A stretch of 64,000 nucleotides of DNA, taken from assembly GCA_946902875.1 (NCBI GenBank), contig OX336349.1, forward strand, positions 11,245,891 to 11,309,890, read 5' to 3'. Numbering within the stretch: the stretch's first letter is position 1; every line of letters begins with the position of its first letter. The position numbers were made by a program, and so were the translations under genes. Below are positions 36,601 to 42,320 of the stretch, piece after piece. The DNA is from Nematopogon swammerdamellus. Taxonomy: Eukaryota; Arthropoda; Insecta; Lepidoptera; Adelidae. The notes beneath the pieces are model-generated. The model had not been told where the DNA came from, made no database searches, and saw only the letters and a list, made by a program, of their open reading frames with translations.

Positions 36601-38852
36601 AATGCAAGAAATGGCATCCAAAAAACATGAATTTTCGGCGAAATAGCCCCACCCTACCCGATATAAATAAAAACAGATTAGATAGTCGGGACGGACCTGC
36701 AATATGGATTCGCCGCTGCAGACAGCAGCGCACGGGTAGCACAGGTAGATCCACTTGCCGGAGACATCGCGCCCGCGCCGCTCCACCATGCAGCGCGTCG
36801 ACCCATCGTCTACCTTGATCTTCAAACTGTTCAGGTGCTCCTTGAACTCGAGCTCCGCCTGTCGGACAGACATACACCGCTACAACACACCGTCACCTAC
36901 TACACTTCAACTCGTCGACTTCTGTCCGTGTGCTAAGTATCCGAGCGTAAACATATCCGTTTGCACGTTTTCACTTTGGTCCATCACTGAATGTGTCACT
37001 GCGCGAACTCCGAGCAGGTCATCATAACAGAAACGAAATTGTTTTAATGTAACAAAATAATGTAAAACATTATTCAAGCACTACCATGTAATTCATGCTT
37101 GTTAAATAAATAGTTAAACGTATGTAAACGCAATATTTACGTGTGTACGTCACATGTAAATATTGCGCAAGTAGTTTGAAGTCTTTATTTCCATAATCAA
37201 TTGATAAATAATTAAAGTGGAATCTATTTAATGGGTTACACACGATATTGTTTATAAATATATATATGCACTGTAATAAGAGAAACAAAAATTTTATAAA
37301 TGTTTATAAAATTTTAATCGCAATCGATTAAACAGATTACACTGCTTGCAAATGGACTCACAAAATTATAACCTTTACTTACCATTGTGGTCCTCAGAAA
37401 TTGAGTTTGTGTACTTTTAATATTAAAAAACACAATAACTATTGAACCGTTGCCGACGTGTTCATTTCTACTGACGCAAATTACTTGTGGAAAATTATAC
37501 TCAGAATTTCCAGATAAGAGAAGGAACTTGGGCGGCTCTCTTCGTTCATTCTGTTTCACACCAATTTGACAGTGCTCCCATATTGGAGCTTATGGTAGAC
37601 AATTCATCGCATGTAGTCAGACAAGTAAATTTTTGCATTCAATTATAATTATTTTTTTTTTTATAATATTTTGTCAGCTCTTCAAAAGTGTATTTCCAAC
37701 TCGCACCAAGTTCCCTCATTTATAATTTTGAGTTCAGTAAATGTGTTACGAAATGCATTCTTAAAATATACTAACATAAATTTCGGTTCGGGCCTTATGG
37801 TCCAATTCCCTGAATGACCAGTCCAATTTGTAAAAAACATACCATTCTTTCATTCTCCTTTCGACTCAGACTTCGACTTCAGATTCGACTTTCAATCACA
37901 CAACTAAGGCCCACTTGCACCAACACGAGTTTAGAGTTAAGTAGCGAGTTATGGATTTAAACGCGGTTTAAACGCGGTTCCCACATACAACGGGTGCTAG
38001 CTTAACGAGTTAAACTGGTTTATAGTTAAATTCGTGTTGGTGCAAGTGGGCCTAAGTTGTATGAATTTCTCCAAACTCAATTTAAATCAATATCTAAGTA
38101 TTAGAAACTATTATTTGCACTAAGAATAAAAAATTATCTTTGATTTGTCCAAGTGTAATGTAAAACCACTTGAATAAATAAATAAACTAAAACTAACAAA
38201 AAATGGTTTTATGTTCAGTTCAGTCATAATAGGACCATTAATTTAATAAAACGTGGGATGCGTTTGAAATAAAGGAGTATAAAACTAGTGTGATTTTGAG
38301 ACTCTGCCATTTACTCAAATACCATTGGTTTTATGTAAAATTGCAAACCATAGCTTAAAATACAAAATATGAAATAACTACACAAATAAAATAATGGAGA
38401 TCATACGGAGTATGATAATAAAGGATAGGAAAAAGGCTAACCACCGCATATATGCACATTTTTATTATTTTTATTTTAAAAAATCTCAAGATTGCAGCAA
38501 AACCGTTTCAATCATCTTGCACTGCAAATTTATAAAATCATTGAGGTACTTTGTTGATCTTATTATGTATGTTCGTTGCATCCTGCCTGAGATATAGATA
38601 ATAAATTACTGCTATTTTAAACATTAAAAATAAATTCATTGTAAAATTAATAAATTATGTTTTAAATATTATTACTTACATCTTAAAGGTTACTTGCATT
38701 AAATCTTATCCAATGCTTCTGATTAATTAAAAGCAATAAATAATTACCTTGGTGCAGGTGCCATCGTTCAAGTCTGGCTTCTTGGACATGTCGACCTCTA
38801 CGACGGTGTCCTGATAGCCCTCCGCTCCCGGGGGACAGTCGGGGAGCTCCAT
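3428..38852 (-). CDS. Gene 1: zinc-finger protein with Arg-Ser-Pro repeats (14 coding exons, 3'-incomplete)
   Basis: Minus-strand exons, from 5' to 3': 38748-38852, 36697-36858, 32525-32645, 31144-31276, 30003-30144, 27293-27459, 26559-26659, 26427-26457, 25467-25533, 24813-24934, 18329-18437, 17599-17773, 16532-16919, 3428-3610. All junctions are GT-AG and phases agree throughout, giving at least 668 residues. Finger 1 is C75-x2-C78-x12-H91-x5-H97, the U1/matrin spacing, split by the intron after exon 2. Finger 2 is C199-x2-C202-x11-H214-x5-H220. Residues about 526-607 are Arg-Ser-Pro repeats with an RSPPRN hexapeptide. Fingers plus an RS-like tail suggest an RNA-binding or splicing-associated nuclear protein; that is inference. 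I do not recognise the family name. The last exon ends at a donor, so the gene probably continues beyond the left edge. Confidence 0.85.
3746..6296 (+). pseudogene. Copy 1 retrotransposon ORF, 5' part: zinc finger and reverse transcriptase
   Basis: The reading frame is open from the Met at 3746, equivalent to Met51 of the intact copy. It carries the C2H2 finger (CSKCGKQY...H-x4-H), the whole RT domain with FADD, and the start of the CCHC motif (LCPSCKEFV). It then runs into the hAT-type element and stops at 6334 within the insert. No other stop codon interrupts it. Its continuation is at 11829-12479. Confidence 0.9.
6760..7100 (+). mobile_element. tRNA-derived SINE, family B1
   Basis: The head has an A-box-like TTAATGGTGCGGTC and a B-box-like GGTTCGGATACC. 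The central body is TGTAGGTCCCTTCCCTT...ACTAGGTGGTAGG, then a tail region ends GTTTCCAT followed by an A-rich tail. Full or partial copies recur, in either orientation, at about 10922-11137, 22944-23300, 26165-26395, 31533-31710, 42230-42320, 52170-52255, 53605-53900 and 59005-59745. Confidence 0.65.
7101..7560. other. AT-rich interior of the hAT-type element
   Basis: Non-coding AT-rich sequence with A and T homopolymers. No repeat or gene was recognised. Confidence 0.4.
7562..7890 (+). repeat. Tandem 110-bp module, three copies
   Basis: Each unit contains CCGCCATTTTGAACTTTTTA, then TTACTGGACCGATTGCTTT and ATATCTGGGTGTCTG. Related copies sit in the opposite orientation at 10385-10735, so the modules form long inverted arms inside the hAT-type element. 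Confidence 0.8.
7895..9410 (+). repeat. Minisatellite, about 130-bp unit, 12 copies
   Basis: The landmark CCAAGTGTATTGG (with variants) recurs at 7924, 8058, 8188, 8317, 8447, 8577, 8704, 8832, 8961, 9091, 9221 and 9351, so the period is 127-134 bp. Units differ by scattered substitutions. Open frames across it are a by-product of the period and not a gene. Confidence 0.9.
9411..9860. repeat. Repeat A and SINE tail fragments
   Basis: The stretch 9395-9430 matches the body of SINE B1 in reverse, and 9450-9535 is a repeat A tail. The rest is unassigned, with a CpG-rich patch at 9735-9810. Confidence 0.4.
10041..10245 (+). pseudogene. LINE ORF2 C-terminal fragment (CCHC tail)
   Basis: The frame around MTDSPLCRACLEAEETPTH followed by MDCRQL is the CX2C...H...C motif found after RNase H in R1/Outcast/LOA-type LINE proteins. 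It is a short remnant with no RT domain beside it. It must predate or have entered with the hAT-type element. Confidence 0.6.
10385..10735 (-). repeat. Inverted copies of the 110-bp module
   Basis: Three units carry the reverse complement of the modules at 7562-7890; for example AACTAAAAAGTTCAAAATGG is followed by CGGCCACTTTTTT. A short hairpin of TTTCGTTCCTGGG-type arms follows at about 10765-10835. Confidence 0.75.
11815..12479 (+). pseudogene. Copy 1 retrotransposon ORF, 3' part: CCHC and RLE
   Basis: The continuation of the copy 1 ORF resumes after the second target duplication. It carries the His and Cys of the CCHC motif, then the restriction-like endonuclease with RPDI and ELTVPWE, and ends at the same stop as the intact copy. 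The frame is undamaged apart from the hAT-type insertion. Confidence 0.9.
12660..12775 (+). repeat. Short degenerate direct repeats in the 5' leader
   Basis: Variants of GACGACCGGGAAAGAC recur at least five times around GGATGACGCTGGAAAGACAG. Such repeats could fold or act in translation start or promoter function of the element; that is inference. Confidence 0.55.
12753..16118 (+). CDS. RLE-type retrotransposon polyprotein (C2H2 finger, RT, CCHC, endonuclease)
   Basis: An intact ORF of 1121 residues. It drives target-primed reverse transcription. The N-terminal C2H2 finger is C57-x2-C60-x12-H73-x4-H78, presumed to bind target DNA. The RT domain spans roughly residues 280-640, with GPDGIP, RPIAL, a QGCCLSP block and catalytic FADD at 567-570. 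The CCHC motif is C893-x2-C896-x8-H905-x4-C910. The restriction-like endonuclease has RPD at 1003-1005 and ELTVPWE starting at 1020, matching a PD-x14-E catalytic core. Start choice is uncertain: Met1, Met38 and Met51 are all possible, and the related R2 protein lacks a conventional start. All key residues are present, so it could be active. Confidence 0.93.
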   Translation: MTLERQTGVRPSKPRQEIKATTVKRVNTLRAVREGGRMNRSPIDISDNLGMNMDLKCSKCGKQYKRKIWLEKHVKEKHSDSEAGQKAPVSSPPDTIDRVQPHTSQSVAQPSSHHEAFSPRDRLSLPSISETTWKQHDRCLAERLDLPGCRQSPEDQLYDFQGTIYNYFSELYPVRYHHNPMERENTFKAKLRRRKRELIKQLRKAKASGDRNLCHQLARAMRSILKLIQKVSEQITVAGNEFRKAQNIAAFEKNPFYFAKKAFKEQQGTIRLSTDEMFNYFKSTYTTPEADITYRDPPAPKPKEPALAFDADSPTMEELEYHIKRKPNSSAPGPDGIPYIIYKKCPSVRKHMLNIYKRIWTNREVPDCLGKAVFVLLPKKKEVTDPKDIRPIALTNTISKIFFSIIQARLLKHMCTNNYLPKKYQKGFLPRVAGCLEHNSLLTECLRDARKNERQLTATWLDFENAFGSVRHELLLKALEWYNVPPLICNIIASYYKKLSFVIQVKGETEKTPEIRYGIGLFQGCCLSPVTFNIVINILIDTLVVKEKKWGYRFKYGDTYMAAILAFADDITLLTRNPKQNQSLLKVVDDYCEWTKGMKIKPAKCYCLSLTRKGSKFTSSNPGLTVAGKPIATVADEAPFKFLGKRITSRGKEHPTDDIVQLFEESLRQTDNLPLLGTQKAWIYDNYLTSKLSWPFLVYDFTKQNLTKLDSYVTRFLKSWFGLAHPADSSTLYRSHNNFGLNIKKPSIFYQKARIAKRCILKDSNDSAIQALPNTSLSDELESRLDFYKSFQVGTRTNRSGLGIETAKSDKEILKGFAQEDMEQGFKLHALNLEMQNDWLTVGDFCIPPALKWKSIIYNWSPELLKFYLNAFQLTLPDPSNLVRWGKSTNKLCPSCKEFVGTAKHLLCGCKILLERGQYSYRHDKVLQIIREAINLSIARTRKGQTSSGFQKVNFVKPGANKLPKDRTKPSSILGAAKDWELLMDTHEKHYQMPSEICTTALRPDILIFSKATKHVVLVELTVPWESNIPKDHNIKLNKYCNLVDRIVRNGFKTDLFAVEVGARGLPAKSLYSLFKNLGLPRSTLSSYMERASKTSLEASYRIWIGREREVESGTGGFPAS
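16287..16527. other. Intronic sequence with SINE-tail fragment
   Basis: The segment at about 16355-16400 (CTCGGAGGTGATATTG and GAGCATGTGC) matches the tail of the SINE at 59216-59632. The rest is unassigned. Confidence 0.4.
16532..16919 (-). CDS. Gene 1, exon 13 (Arg-Ser-Pro repeats)
   Basis: The exon opens at a TTTCAG acceptor and encodes KHDFKPEWIVFWTKRMK, then a run of RSPPRT/RSPPRN hexapeptides, and RRSRSPLHRNRSPLP. The DNA is an 18-bp tandem array. Two ends are possible. A stop codon at 16528-16530 closes the frame if the next intron is retained. The GG|GTAACT donor at 16532 removes that stop and joins exon 14 in phase. The RS-like repeats resemble those of SR-type splicing cofactors. 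Confidence 0.85.
17190..17285 (+). repeat. LINE 3' tail fragment
   Basis: It matches about 17943-18040 (CCCCCGCATGCGA, CATGGGCGTCGCTAGACACC) with small differences, so it is a second partial copy of the same LINE tail. Confidence 0.5.
17599..17773 (-). CDS. Gene 1, exon 12
   Basis: The exon lies between a GACAG acceptor and a TCCG|GTAATC donor. It encodes a charged helical stretch including HPLYPEEWKKFWNKRYKELQ. The acidic and aromatic EEWKKFWNKRY motif is echoed by KPEWIVFWTKRM in exon 13, which suggests two related short modules. Confidence 0.88.
17813..18060 (+). pseudogene. LINE RT C-terminal remnant
   Basis: The frame reads LWNSLPVHIFPPKYSLRFFK, then NRHLSGRHGIATPACDG. This is the C-terminal end of CR1/Jockey-superfamily LINE ORF2 proteins (the typical LWNSLP motif). 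It is antisense to gene 1, in the intron between exons 11 and 12. Confidence 0.6.
18329..18437 (-). CDS. Gene 1, exon 11
   Basis: The exon lies between an AACAG acceptor and a CCAAG|GTACAT donor. It encodes a basic proline/arginine-rich stretch (RDRPAPYPKRFSPRPERDSH). Phases match exons 10 and 12. Confidence 0.85.
18543..18780 (-). repeat. Dispersed repeat A, longer copy
   Basis: It contains the reversed repeat A tail (TGCATGTCGTAAAAGCCGAC) followed by a segment shared in reverse with 60440-60600 (GCTATAGGGCGACAGG and GGTCCTTCCACCGA). Confidence 0.55.
18827..18955 (+). repeat. 43-bp tandem repeat, three exact copies
   Basis: The unit starts CCTTTTCCTGAAATGATGAC and ends AAAATACTGTA. The three copies look identical, which points to a recent duplication. 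It abuts the 5' truncation zone of the LINE at about 19040. Confidence 0.95.
19052..20287 (+). pseudogene. LINE reverse transcriptase, N-terminally truncated but uninterrupted
   Basis: The sequence carries SHAYRKNKSTTKAI, the DLSKAFDCVSH block, YGVPQGSVLGPLLFLIFIND and the catalytic VFADDTS. These are RT motifs of CR1/Jockey-superfamily LINEs, followed by a long C-terminal tail ending with FNKLPHNIKS. The endonuclease and the first RT blocks are missing. No stop or frameshift interrupts the remaining 411 residues, so the insertion is fairly young. Confidence 0.88.
20427..20672 (+). repeat. 123-bp tandem duplication in the LINE 3' UTR
   Basis: The block starting GTGAAATATTATTCTGTGTT occurs at 20427 and again at 20550 with only a few differences. 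Confidence 0.9.
22261..22581 (-). CDS. Unrecognised 106-residue ORF inside the long-inverted-repeat element
   Basis: It starts MASFKYSKGELSTVFHEKW and is lysine- and serine-rich, with no membrane segment and no motif that I recognise. It sits centrally in the element, so it may be an element gene, a captured host exon, or chance. The good start context and length in AT-rich DNA favour a real past coding sequence, but only weakly. Confidence 0.35.
   Translation of the reverse strand: MASFKYSKGELSTVFHEKWNHIISSAKKYIKEHYILSDRPCKDYAISSESIQNRKAVKLFGESGLDNVYHSYEYIKGVNSIGEKDEASNVKIIRVVRNSIKQEKLQ
22944..23300 (+). mobile_element. SINE family B1
   Basis: The tRNA-like head (TTGGGTAGCTCAGTGGTGCG) is joined to a body and tail matching the copy at 6760-7100. 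It ends GTTTCCAT followed by an A-rich run. Confidence 0.6.
23301..23879. other. Non-coding interior of the long-inverted-repeat element
   Basis: AT-rich DNA without recognised features. Confidence 0.35.
24813..24934 (-). CDS. Gene 1, exon 10
   Basis: The exon lies between a TTCAG acceptor and an ACAG|GTGACA donor. It encodes a charged Ser/Arg/Asp stretch (KRERRPSADSLSDLSLDERD). The acceptor is followed by CAG, so a one-codon alternative splice (NAGNAG type) is possible. Confidence 0.85.
25467..25533 (-). CDS. Gene 1, exon 9
   Basis: A 67-bp exon encodes a proline/serine linker (DVKKRDPSPPVVAAPTRSH). The donor is the weaker GTGCGT, but the phases fit exons 8 and 10. Confidence 0.7.
25736..25983 (+). 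mobile_element. Short Helitron-like non-autonomous element
   Basis: It begins TCCTTACCTATAATAAAATC and continues with CTCGAGAACCACTGAACCGA. It ends with the GC-rich hairpin-type terminus GGCGGAGCCGCGGGCACAGC. This pattern is frequent at ends of non-autonomous Helitrons in insects. No TSD is expected for Helitrons. Confidence 0.45.
26165..26395 (-). mobile_element. SINE family B1, internally deleted
   Basis: The reversed tail (CATCCGTGATGTCAGCCCAT) is joined directly to the reversed body (CCTACCACCTAGTAAGG) and head. Confidence 0.6.
26427..26457 (-). CDS. Gene 1, exon 8 (31-bp microexon)
   Basis: It lies between a TTTTTTCAG acceptor and a CTAA|GTAAGT donor. It encodes about ten residues (GSEPPSKDKS). 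Both splice sites are strong and the phase fits both neighbours. Confidence 0.75.
26559..26659 (-). CDS. Gene 1, exon 7
   Basis: The exon lies between a TTATTTCAG acceptor and a CTCG|GTAAGT donor. It encodes EQITQWVFKGYHFSEKTGNT and the following residues. Confidence 0.88.
27293..27459 (-). CDS. Gene 1, exon 6
   Basis: The exon lies between a GCACAG acceptor and an ACAA|GTTAGT donor. It encodes an alpha-helical basic stretch (WRHFPTTHGLLQPFRNVSKY, then MNRLVHRIEESYGRLKPLRI). It follows directly after the second zinc finger. Confidence 0.88.
27690..28340 (-). pseudogene. CR1/L2-type LINE ORF2 C-terminus
   Basis: The 157-residue frame at 27767-28240 contains GFQIWNPYFIKDITLLERVQ, the region around RRERGDLIETYKIL, and FLSNRAVEMWNKLPEDVV, which are typical C-terminal motifs of CR1/L2/Jockey LINEs. 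The 3' end is marked by a TTTATTTATTTATT run at about 27690 (AAATA repeats on the coding strand). It is 5'-truncated and lies in the sense orientation in the intron between exons 5 and 6 of gene 1. Confidence 0.75.
28365..29556. mobile_element. Foldback or Helitron-related inverted-repeat element
   Basis: It starts TCTATCCTACTAATATTATA, a start typical of lepidopteran Helitron-like repeats, then a GGATGGATGTAT simple repeat. Arms at about 28435-28950 recur in reverse complement at about 29110-29556, including GAACAAAG/CTTTGTTC and CTGAACGGATTTTGATGA. The centre near 29080 is itself a palindrome (CACTGCACGATAAATATCGC). Each arm has a GC-rich GGCGCGGGGC-type satellite at 28535-28690 and 29330-29450. 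Open frames across the GC-rich arms are compositional. Confidence 0.7.
30003..30144 (-). CDS. Gene 1, exon 5 (second zinc finger)
   Basis: The exon lies between a GTGTAG acceptor after a GT-rich tract and a CGT|GTACAT donor. It encodes GVEYLVEFPPEEVHHEPSYI and the finger C199-x2-C202-x11-H214-x5-H220, a near-U1-type spacing. It is separated by 76 residues from the end of finger 1. Confidence 0.88.
30889..30980 (+). repeat. 45-bp tandem duplication
   Basis: ACACACAATCATATCATATA through CACAGGGTA occurs twice in a row, apparently identical. Confidence 0.85.
31144..31276 (-). CDS. Gene 1, exon 4
   Basis: The exon lies between an AACAG acceptor and a CTCAC|GTAAGT donor. It encodes ILQKMADEVSNHIMDTSALD and SKFSKYRYTRCQIQDSFDKL, a helical linker between the two zinc fingers. 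Confidence 0.88.
31533..31710 (-). mobile_element. SINE family B1, partial
   Basis: The reversed tail and half-body match the copy at 6760-7100 (ACATCCGTGATGTCAGCCCA). The head is missing. Confidence 0.6.
31711..32524. other. Intron between exons 3 and 4, nothing recognised
   Basis: AT-rich DNA. An 81-residue minus ORF at 31767-32012 has no recognisable motif. Confidence 0.35.
32525..32645 (-). CDS. Gene 1, exon 3 (second half of the U1-type finger)
   Basis: It begins THISGKKHKTK, supplying H91 and H97 of the U1-type finger whose cysteines are in exon 2, then NIWPADIFEQHPYVKNEKGE. Acceptor TTTCAG, donor GAAG|GTGAAT. Confidence 0.9.
34470..34502. repeat. Perfect palindrome at the array edge
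   Basis: GTCTTGAGAGAAGCGC is followed by its reverse complement with almost no spacer, so it would form a strong hairpin. Confidence 0.85.
34560..35860. repeat. Head-to-head minisatellite, about 72-bp unit
   Basis: About four units point one way (34560-34790) and about fifteen the other way (34800-35860). The core is GAACGCAGCTCGGCCTTCGG followed by CCTCGCCCTCAGTTACTTAC. Further units occur at 36240-36420. The long open frames with SASPSVRYLLSSRRF repeats come from a unit length divisible by three and are not a gene. Confidence 0.85.
36697..36858 (-). CDS. Gene 1, exon 2 (first half of the U1-type finger)
   Basis: It encodes AELEFKEHLNSLKIKVDDGS, then RGRDVSGKWIYLCYPCAAVC with C75 and C78 of the finger. 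Acceptor GACAG, donor CTGCAG|GTCCGT. Phase is zero at both ends. Confidence 0.9.
36859..37905. other. Intron between exons 1 and 2, left part
   Basis: AT-rich DNA without supported features; short ORFs at 37070-37560 show no motif. Confidence 0.4.
37908..38052. mobile_element. PIF/Harbinger-like MITE, copy 2
   Basis: A 145-bp element matches the copy at 231-365, with a short internal duplication (TTTAAACGCGG twice). TAA flanks both sides (37905-37907 and 38053-38055). Confidence 0.8.
38748..38852 (-). CDS. Gene 1, exon 1 with start codon
   Basis: ATG is at 38852-38850, encoding MELPDCPPGAEGYQDTVVEV. It is the first in-frame Met after the putative 5' UTR. Donor CAAG|GTAATT. Confidence 0.85.
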
Positions 38853-39005
38853 CTTCTCTCTTCTCTCACACTATACACTATTTATGGCCTCGATCGGTCA
38901 TAAATGATATAAGTCAAATCACTTCACAGCGATACATAACGCTGCCTTAAGGCATGTTAGGTATCTCAGAGTTCAAACACACACAAGTCTTCTTTCGCCT
39001 TTGCA
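38853..39005 (-). promoter_or_regulatory. Putative 5' UTR exon segment of gene 1
   Basis: On the minus strand a TTTTCTTTTTCAG acceptor ends at 39006 and is followed by sequence with no in-frame ATG before 38852, so an upstream non-coding exon is likely. It was not located. Confidence 0.5.
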
Positions 39006-39351
39006 CTGAAAAAGAAAATATTTTTCTATTCAAAATTGTGTTTTAATAATTGAGTGTGTTGTCTTCAGTAAGCATCTAGTAACATATTTTCAATGATCTC
39101 TCTTTGTCATAATTTAACATTTGAACTAAGACAGGTGATTATTAAAAAACAGCAGAAATTAAAATAGCATACTTACGACATATTACTGAAAATCCACGCG
39201 CAGACACATTTTATATTTATTATTGCAATTATATAAAAACAACTCTGTAATGCTGCAATGACTAAGGACTTCTCTAAATAAATTCTGTTTCATTCACAAT
39301 TTATTTACGACATATTTATGTGTGAATGTTGTACTTTGAAACCATTTAGAC

Positions 39352-40054
39352 CAGCGGTACTCAATCTTTTCCCGGTGAGGGCCAAAGGTGAGACACCAAA
39401 AAAGTCTTGAGTCTGGGCCGCATTACAAAAATGATTTTTCATTTAAAATTGGGACCCCAGGTGGATAATTCATGACGTACCTAGATGGCACAAAAAATGG
39501 GTAAATAATGCTGAACTGAACTACATTCCGTACAAAACACTAACATCACCTGTCCAAGGTACCAATGGCATCCGAAAAAAATTTTTTATAGTTAAAATTT
39601 TAGACTGAACGCACCTCGATCAACAAATATTTTTGTTGTTGTTTGTATTATATTGATAAAGACTGAAGCACACAATAATTAAAAATTGTTTTTATACTAG
39701 ACTTAAATTGAAATAACTACAAACACAACGGAGCTTGTTCATAATGCGACCAGAAAAATTAAGAAAACAATAAAATGCTAGACTGAAATGCGCCTCAACC
39801 AGCAAATGCAACTCTCATTGTTCACAGCGCAATAATGGTAAAAGCCACTGTAGATTAACCTGCCGGCCCTGGCTGGGAGTACATGTCTGTGGATGCCAGC
39901 TGTGCTATGTGATGCGTGCATACGAGCATAATAGGTACGCGATTCGACGTAAGCACAATAGCGACATGTGTTGTTTTCCTACAACTTTTTTTTGTGTGAA
40001 AATTTTTGAGGGCTGCTTTAACATTCATGGCAGGCCACAGGTTGAGTACTGCTG
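39352..40054. mobile_element. hAT-type MITE (Charlie-like ends)
   Basis: The ends are CAGCGGTACTCAA and TTGAGTACTGCTG. Flanks are ATTTAGAC (39344-39351) and ATTTAGAT (40055-40062), an 8-bp target duplication with one change. The 703-bp interior is non-coding and contains GGGCCGCA and GCAGGCCACAGG next to the ends, as in other hAT MITEs. Confidence 0.8.
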
Positions 40055-40062
40055 ATTTAGAT

Positions 40063-42200
40063 GATGTTTAGATGTTTGGCCAAAAATTATCCATATGGAT
40101 AGGCAATTCGGTGAACAGTACATTTAACGAAGAGGTGACCTGGTTGTCTCATAATTTCACTGATTCATAATTATTTTCGTCGCAAATTTGGTAAAAGACA
40201 TTCTGAAAATGTTCACAGTGTGGTGAACAATACGTAGATGCAGGTTTAGTTATTTCTCATAATATATTTTAATGATAAATCTACCTCAATTATACCTATG
40301 TAGCTGCAAGCGCTACTAGCGCTTTCGTGAAAACACTTTCTAAGAGTGTCTATACTTACTGTACAAAGGATGACTGGAAGAAATCACTTGTGGTGATGTC
40401 TGCCTGTACTTGTATATTTGCATGTTTATCTTCATGTACTATTTCTTTGAATTGTGTGCAATAAAGTGCTTCTATTGTAATCTTACTTTTACTATTTTGC
40501 AGAGATTAGGGAAAGGGTTTTATTGCACATAAAGGTGATTTATGGCCAAAAAATTTTATTTATGCAGGGCCATTTTCAAATAGCAATGAGGAAGTCGCTA
40601 AAACACATGTCCAAATAAGCTTAACACTTTAACAGCGGCGTATTATAAGGCCTAGAACTCCCTAGGACGCGGGCAATTTTCAGCATTATTAGCAATTTTC
40701 AGCTTATAGAAATATAACTAATGAAAATATTGGTATAGATTTTTTTTTTAATAATAGCAAATCTTTGTATTTTAGGATAATGAATAAATTATTATATTTA
40801 TATTCTTATTGATTTTTGTAAGCACAAAAAAAAATTCTTATTGATTTACCACAAGCGATACAAATGAAGGTATTGTAAAAAAAAATTTTACACGCTCTGT
40901 CGTAGCTCGCGGCGCACTGAGTAGCGGCGCTCAAGAGTCGTCCCGTTGCCTCTCCCGCGCCTCTTATAGATGAATTGTATATGTGTGTGTAGAAAGAACA
41001 TTGCAATATCTGATGACGAGTCACATTTATGATCCGCGAGGTACAGAAAACATACTATCACGAACGCTGTTCGTGAGCCGCTGTTAACGTGTTAACAATT
41101 CAACTACAGTTCAATTTCCCTGTAGTAGAGCATGATGAAACAAAATAATCATGGGCGTACGTATAGCATTTGGATTGGGGTTTGGCGAATTAAAGTTCCG
41201 ACCTATGGTCCCGACCATGGAGGTAAAAGCTAGCACCCTGCCAGCGTGCACGTCATAGCTTGATAGTTCTGACATACCGAGTTGTAATGCATTTCAGTCG
41301 GGTTTTCACCTTTGAAGTATGTAACGTTTTTATTATTATAAGGAGCAATGATATTTTAGGAAAGATAGGTTATCTATATGACATTCAGTGCTCACACATG
41401 GCACGTTCTTGAAAAGTTGAGAGGAAGAACTATAAGTGATGCGCCGACTCGATAGTCTTATTTCAATTATTAGAACTAGTGCAGAATCTCATTACACACG
41501 ACGGCATTTTCGATGTGTTAGCGGCTCGTGGTTAGCGGTCCGAACGCGTGCGTAGTTGGTGGGCGACTAACTTCAGACAGGACTATGGTCTTGTATTTAA
41601 TGTGCCACTTGGGAGCTCAGATAACCTATCTACCTCCTTTTAACTTATAATATCATTGATAAGGAGTGATACAAAGAAGAAAAAAACACACGGGACAATA
41701 AAATACTTTTTTAAAATATAATAAAAGTTCCAAAATATATAATGAAATAATCGAAACAAAAACACAATCTATGCCTGTCCTGCGAAAATTCTTATAAAAT
41801 AAAATACACAAACAAACTCAATTTTGCTTGTTTGCGCCTGCAAACATTTAAAAAAATAAAATACTGAAATTAACCTACATATACCAACAAAGACAATCCA
41901 GCTTGTTCTTGGTGCCGGAAGCGCCCACGAAAATTCTTATAAAATAAAATATTAGATTCAAATGAACCTCAACCAACAAATTGTATTACTAATTTATTTA
42001 CAATGAATAATATTAATACTGGATGGAAATGTAAACGGAATTCTCATATAACTGCGCTTGTTCAAAGCGCCAAAGAGCCTTGCAAAGATTACAAAAACCA
42101 GTCAAGTGCGAGTCGGTCCCAGGTTCTGTACCGGTCTTGACCATTTCATTAATAGGTGATTAACATATTATGAGAACATAGCAAGATATGTTTGTTTTTA
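40063..42200. other. Intergenic stretch, nothing recognised
   Basis: AT-rich. A 72-residue minus ORF at 40806-41024 has no motif. No tRNA, no convincing exon. Confidence 0.35.
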
Positions 42201-42229
42201 TTTGAACCCATATTTAAGCCATATGTTTG

Positions 42230-42320
42230 TGATGTCGAAGCAGCTATGTAAATAGTTTGTGTTTTCAGTCTAGTTTAGTATAGCCGGCACGACCAAAGTT
42301 AAGCACTGACATGGCACGTT
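42230..42320 (+). mobile_element. SINE family B1 fragment
   Basis: CAGCTATGTAAATAGTTTGT and TATAGCCGGCACGA match the B1 tail region. Confidence 0.5.

Larger units (their letters stand above)
33007..36657. mobile_element. TIR element GGGTAGGGTGG, split by a Helitron-like insertion
   Basis: Left GGGTAGGGTGGAGCTAT at 33007 and right ATAGCCCCACCCTACCC at about 36641-36657 are inverted partners. Internal sequence repeats the theme (GGGGCAATTCCGCCGGCA, GGGGCTATTCCGCCGGCA). Removing 33577-36498 leaves an element of about 0.73 kb. The superfamily was not determined. Confidence 0.5.
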
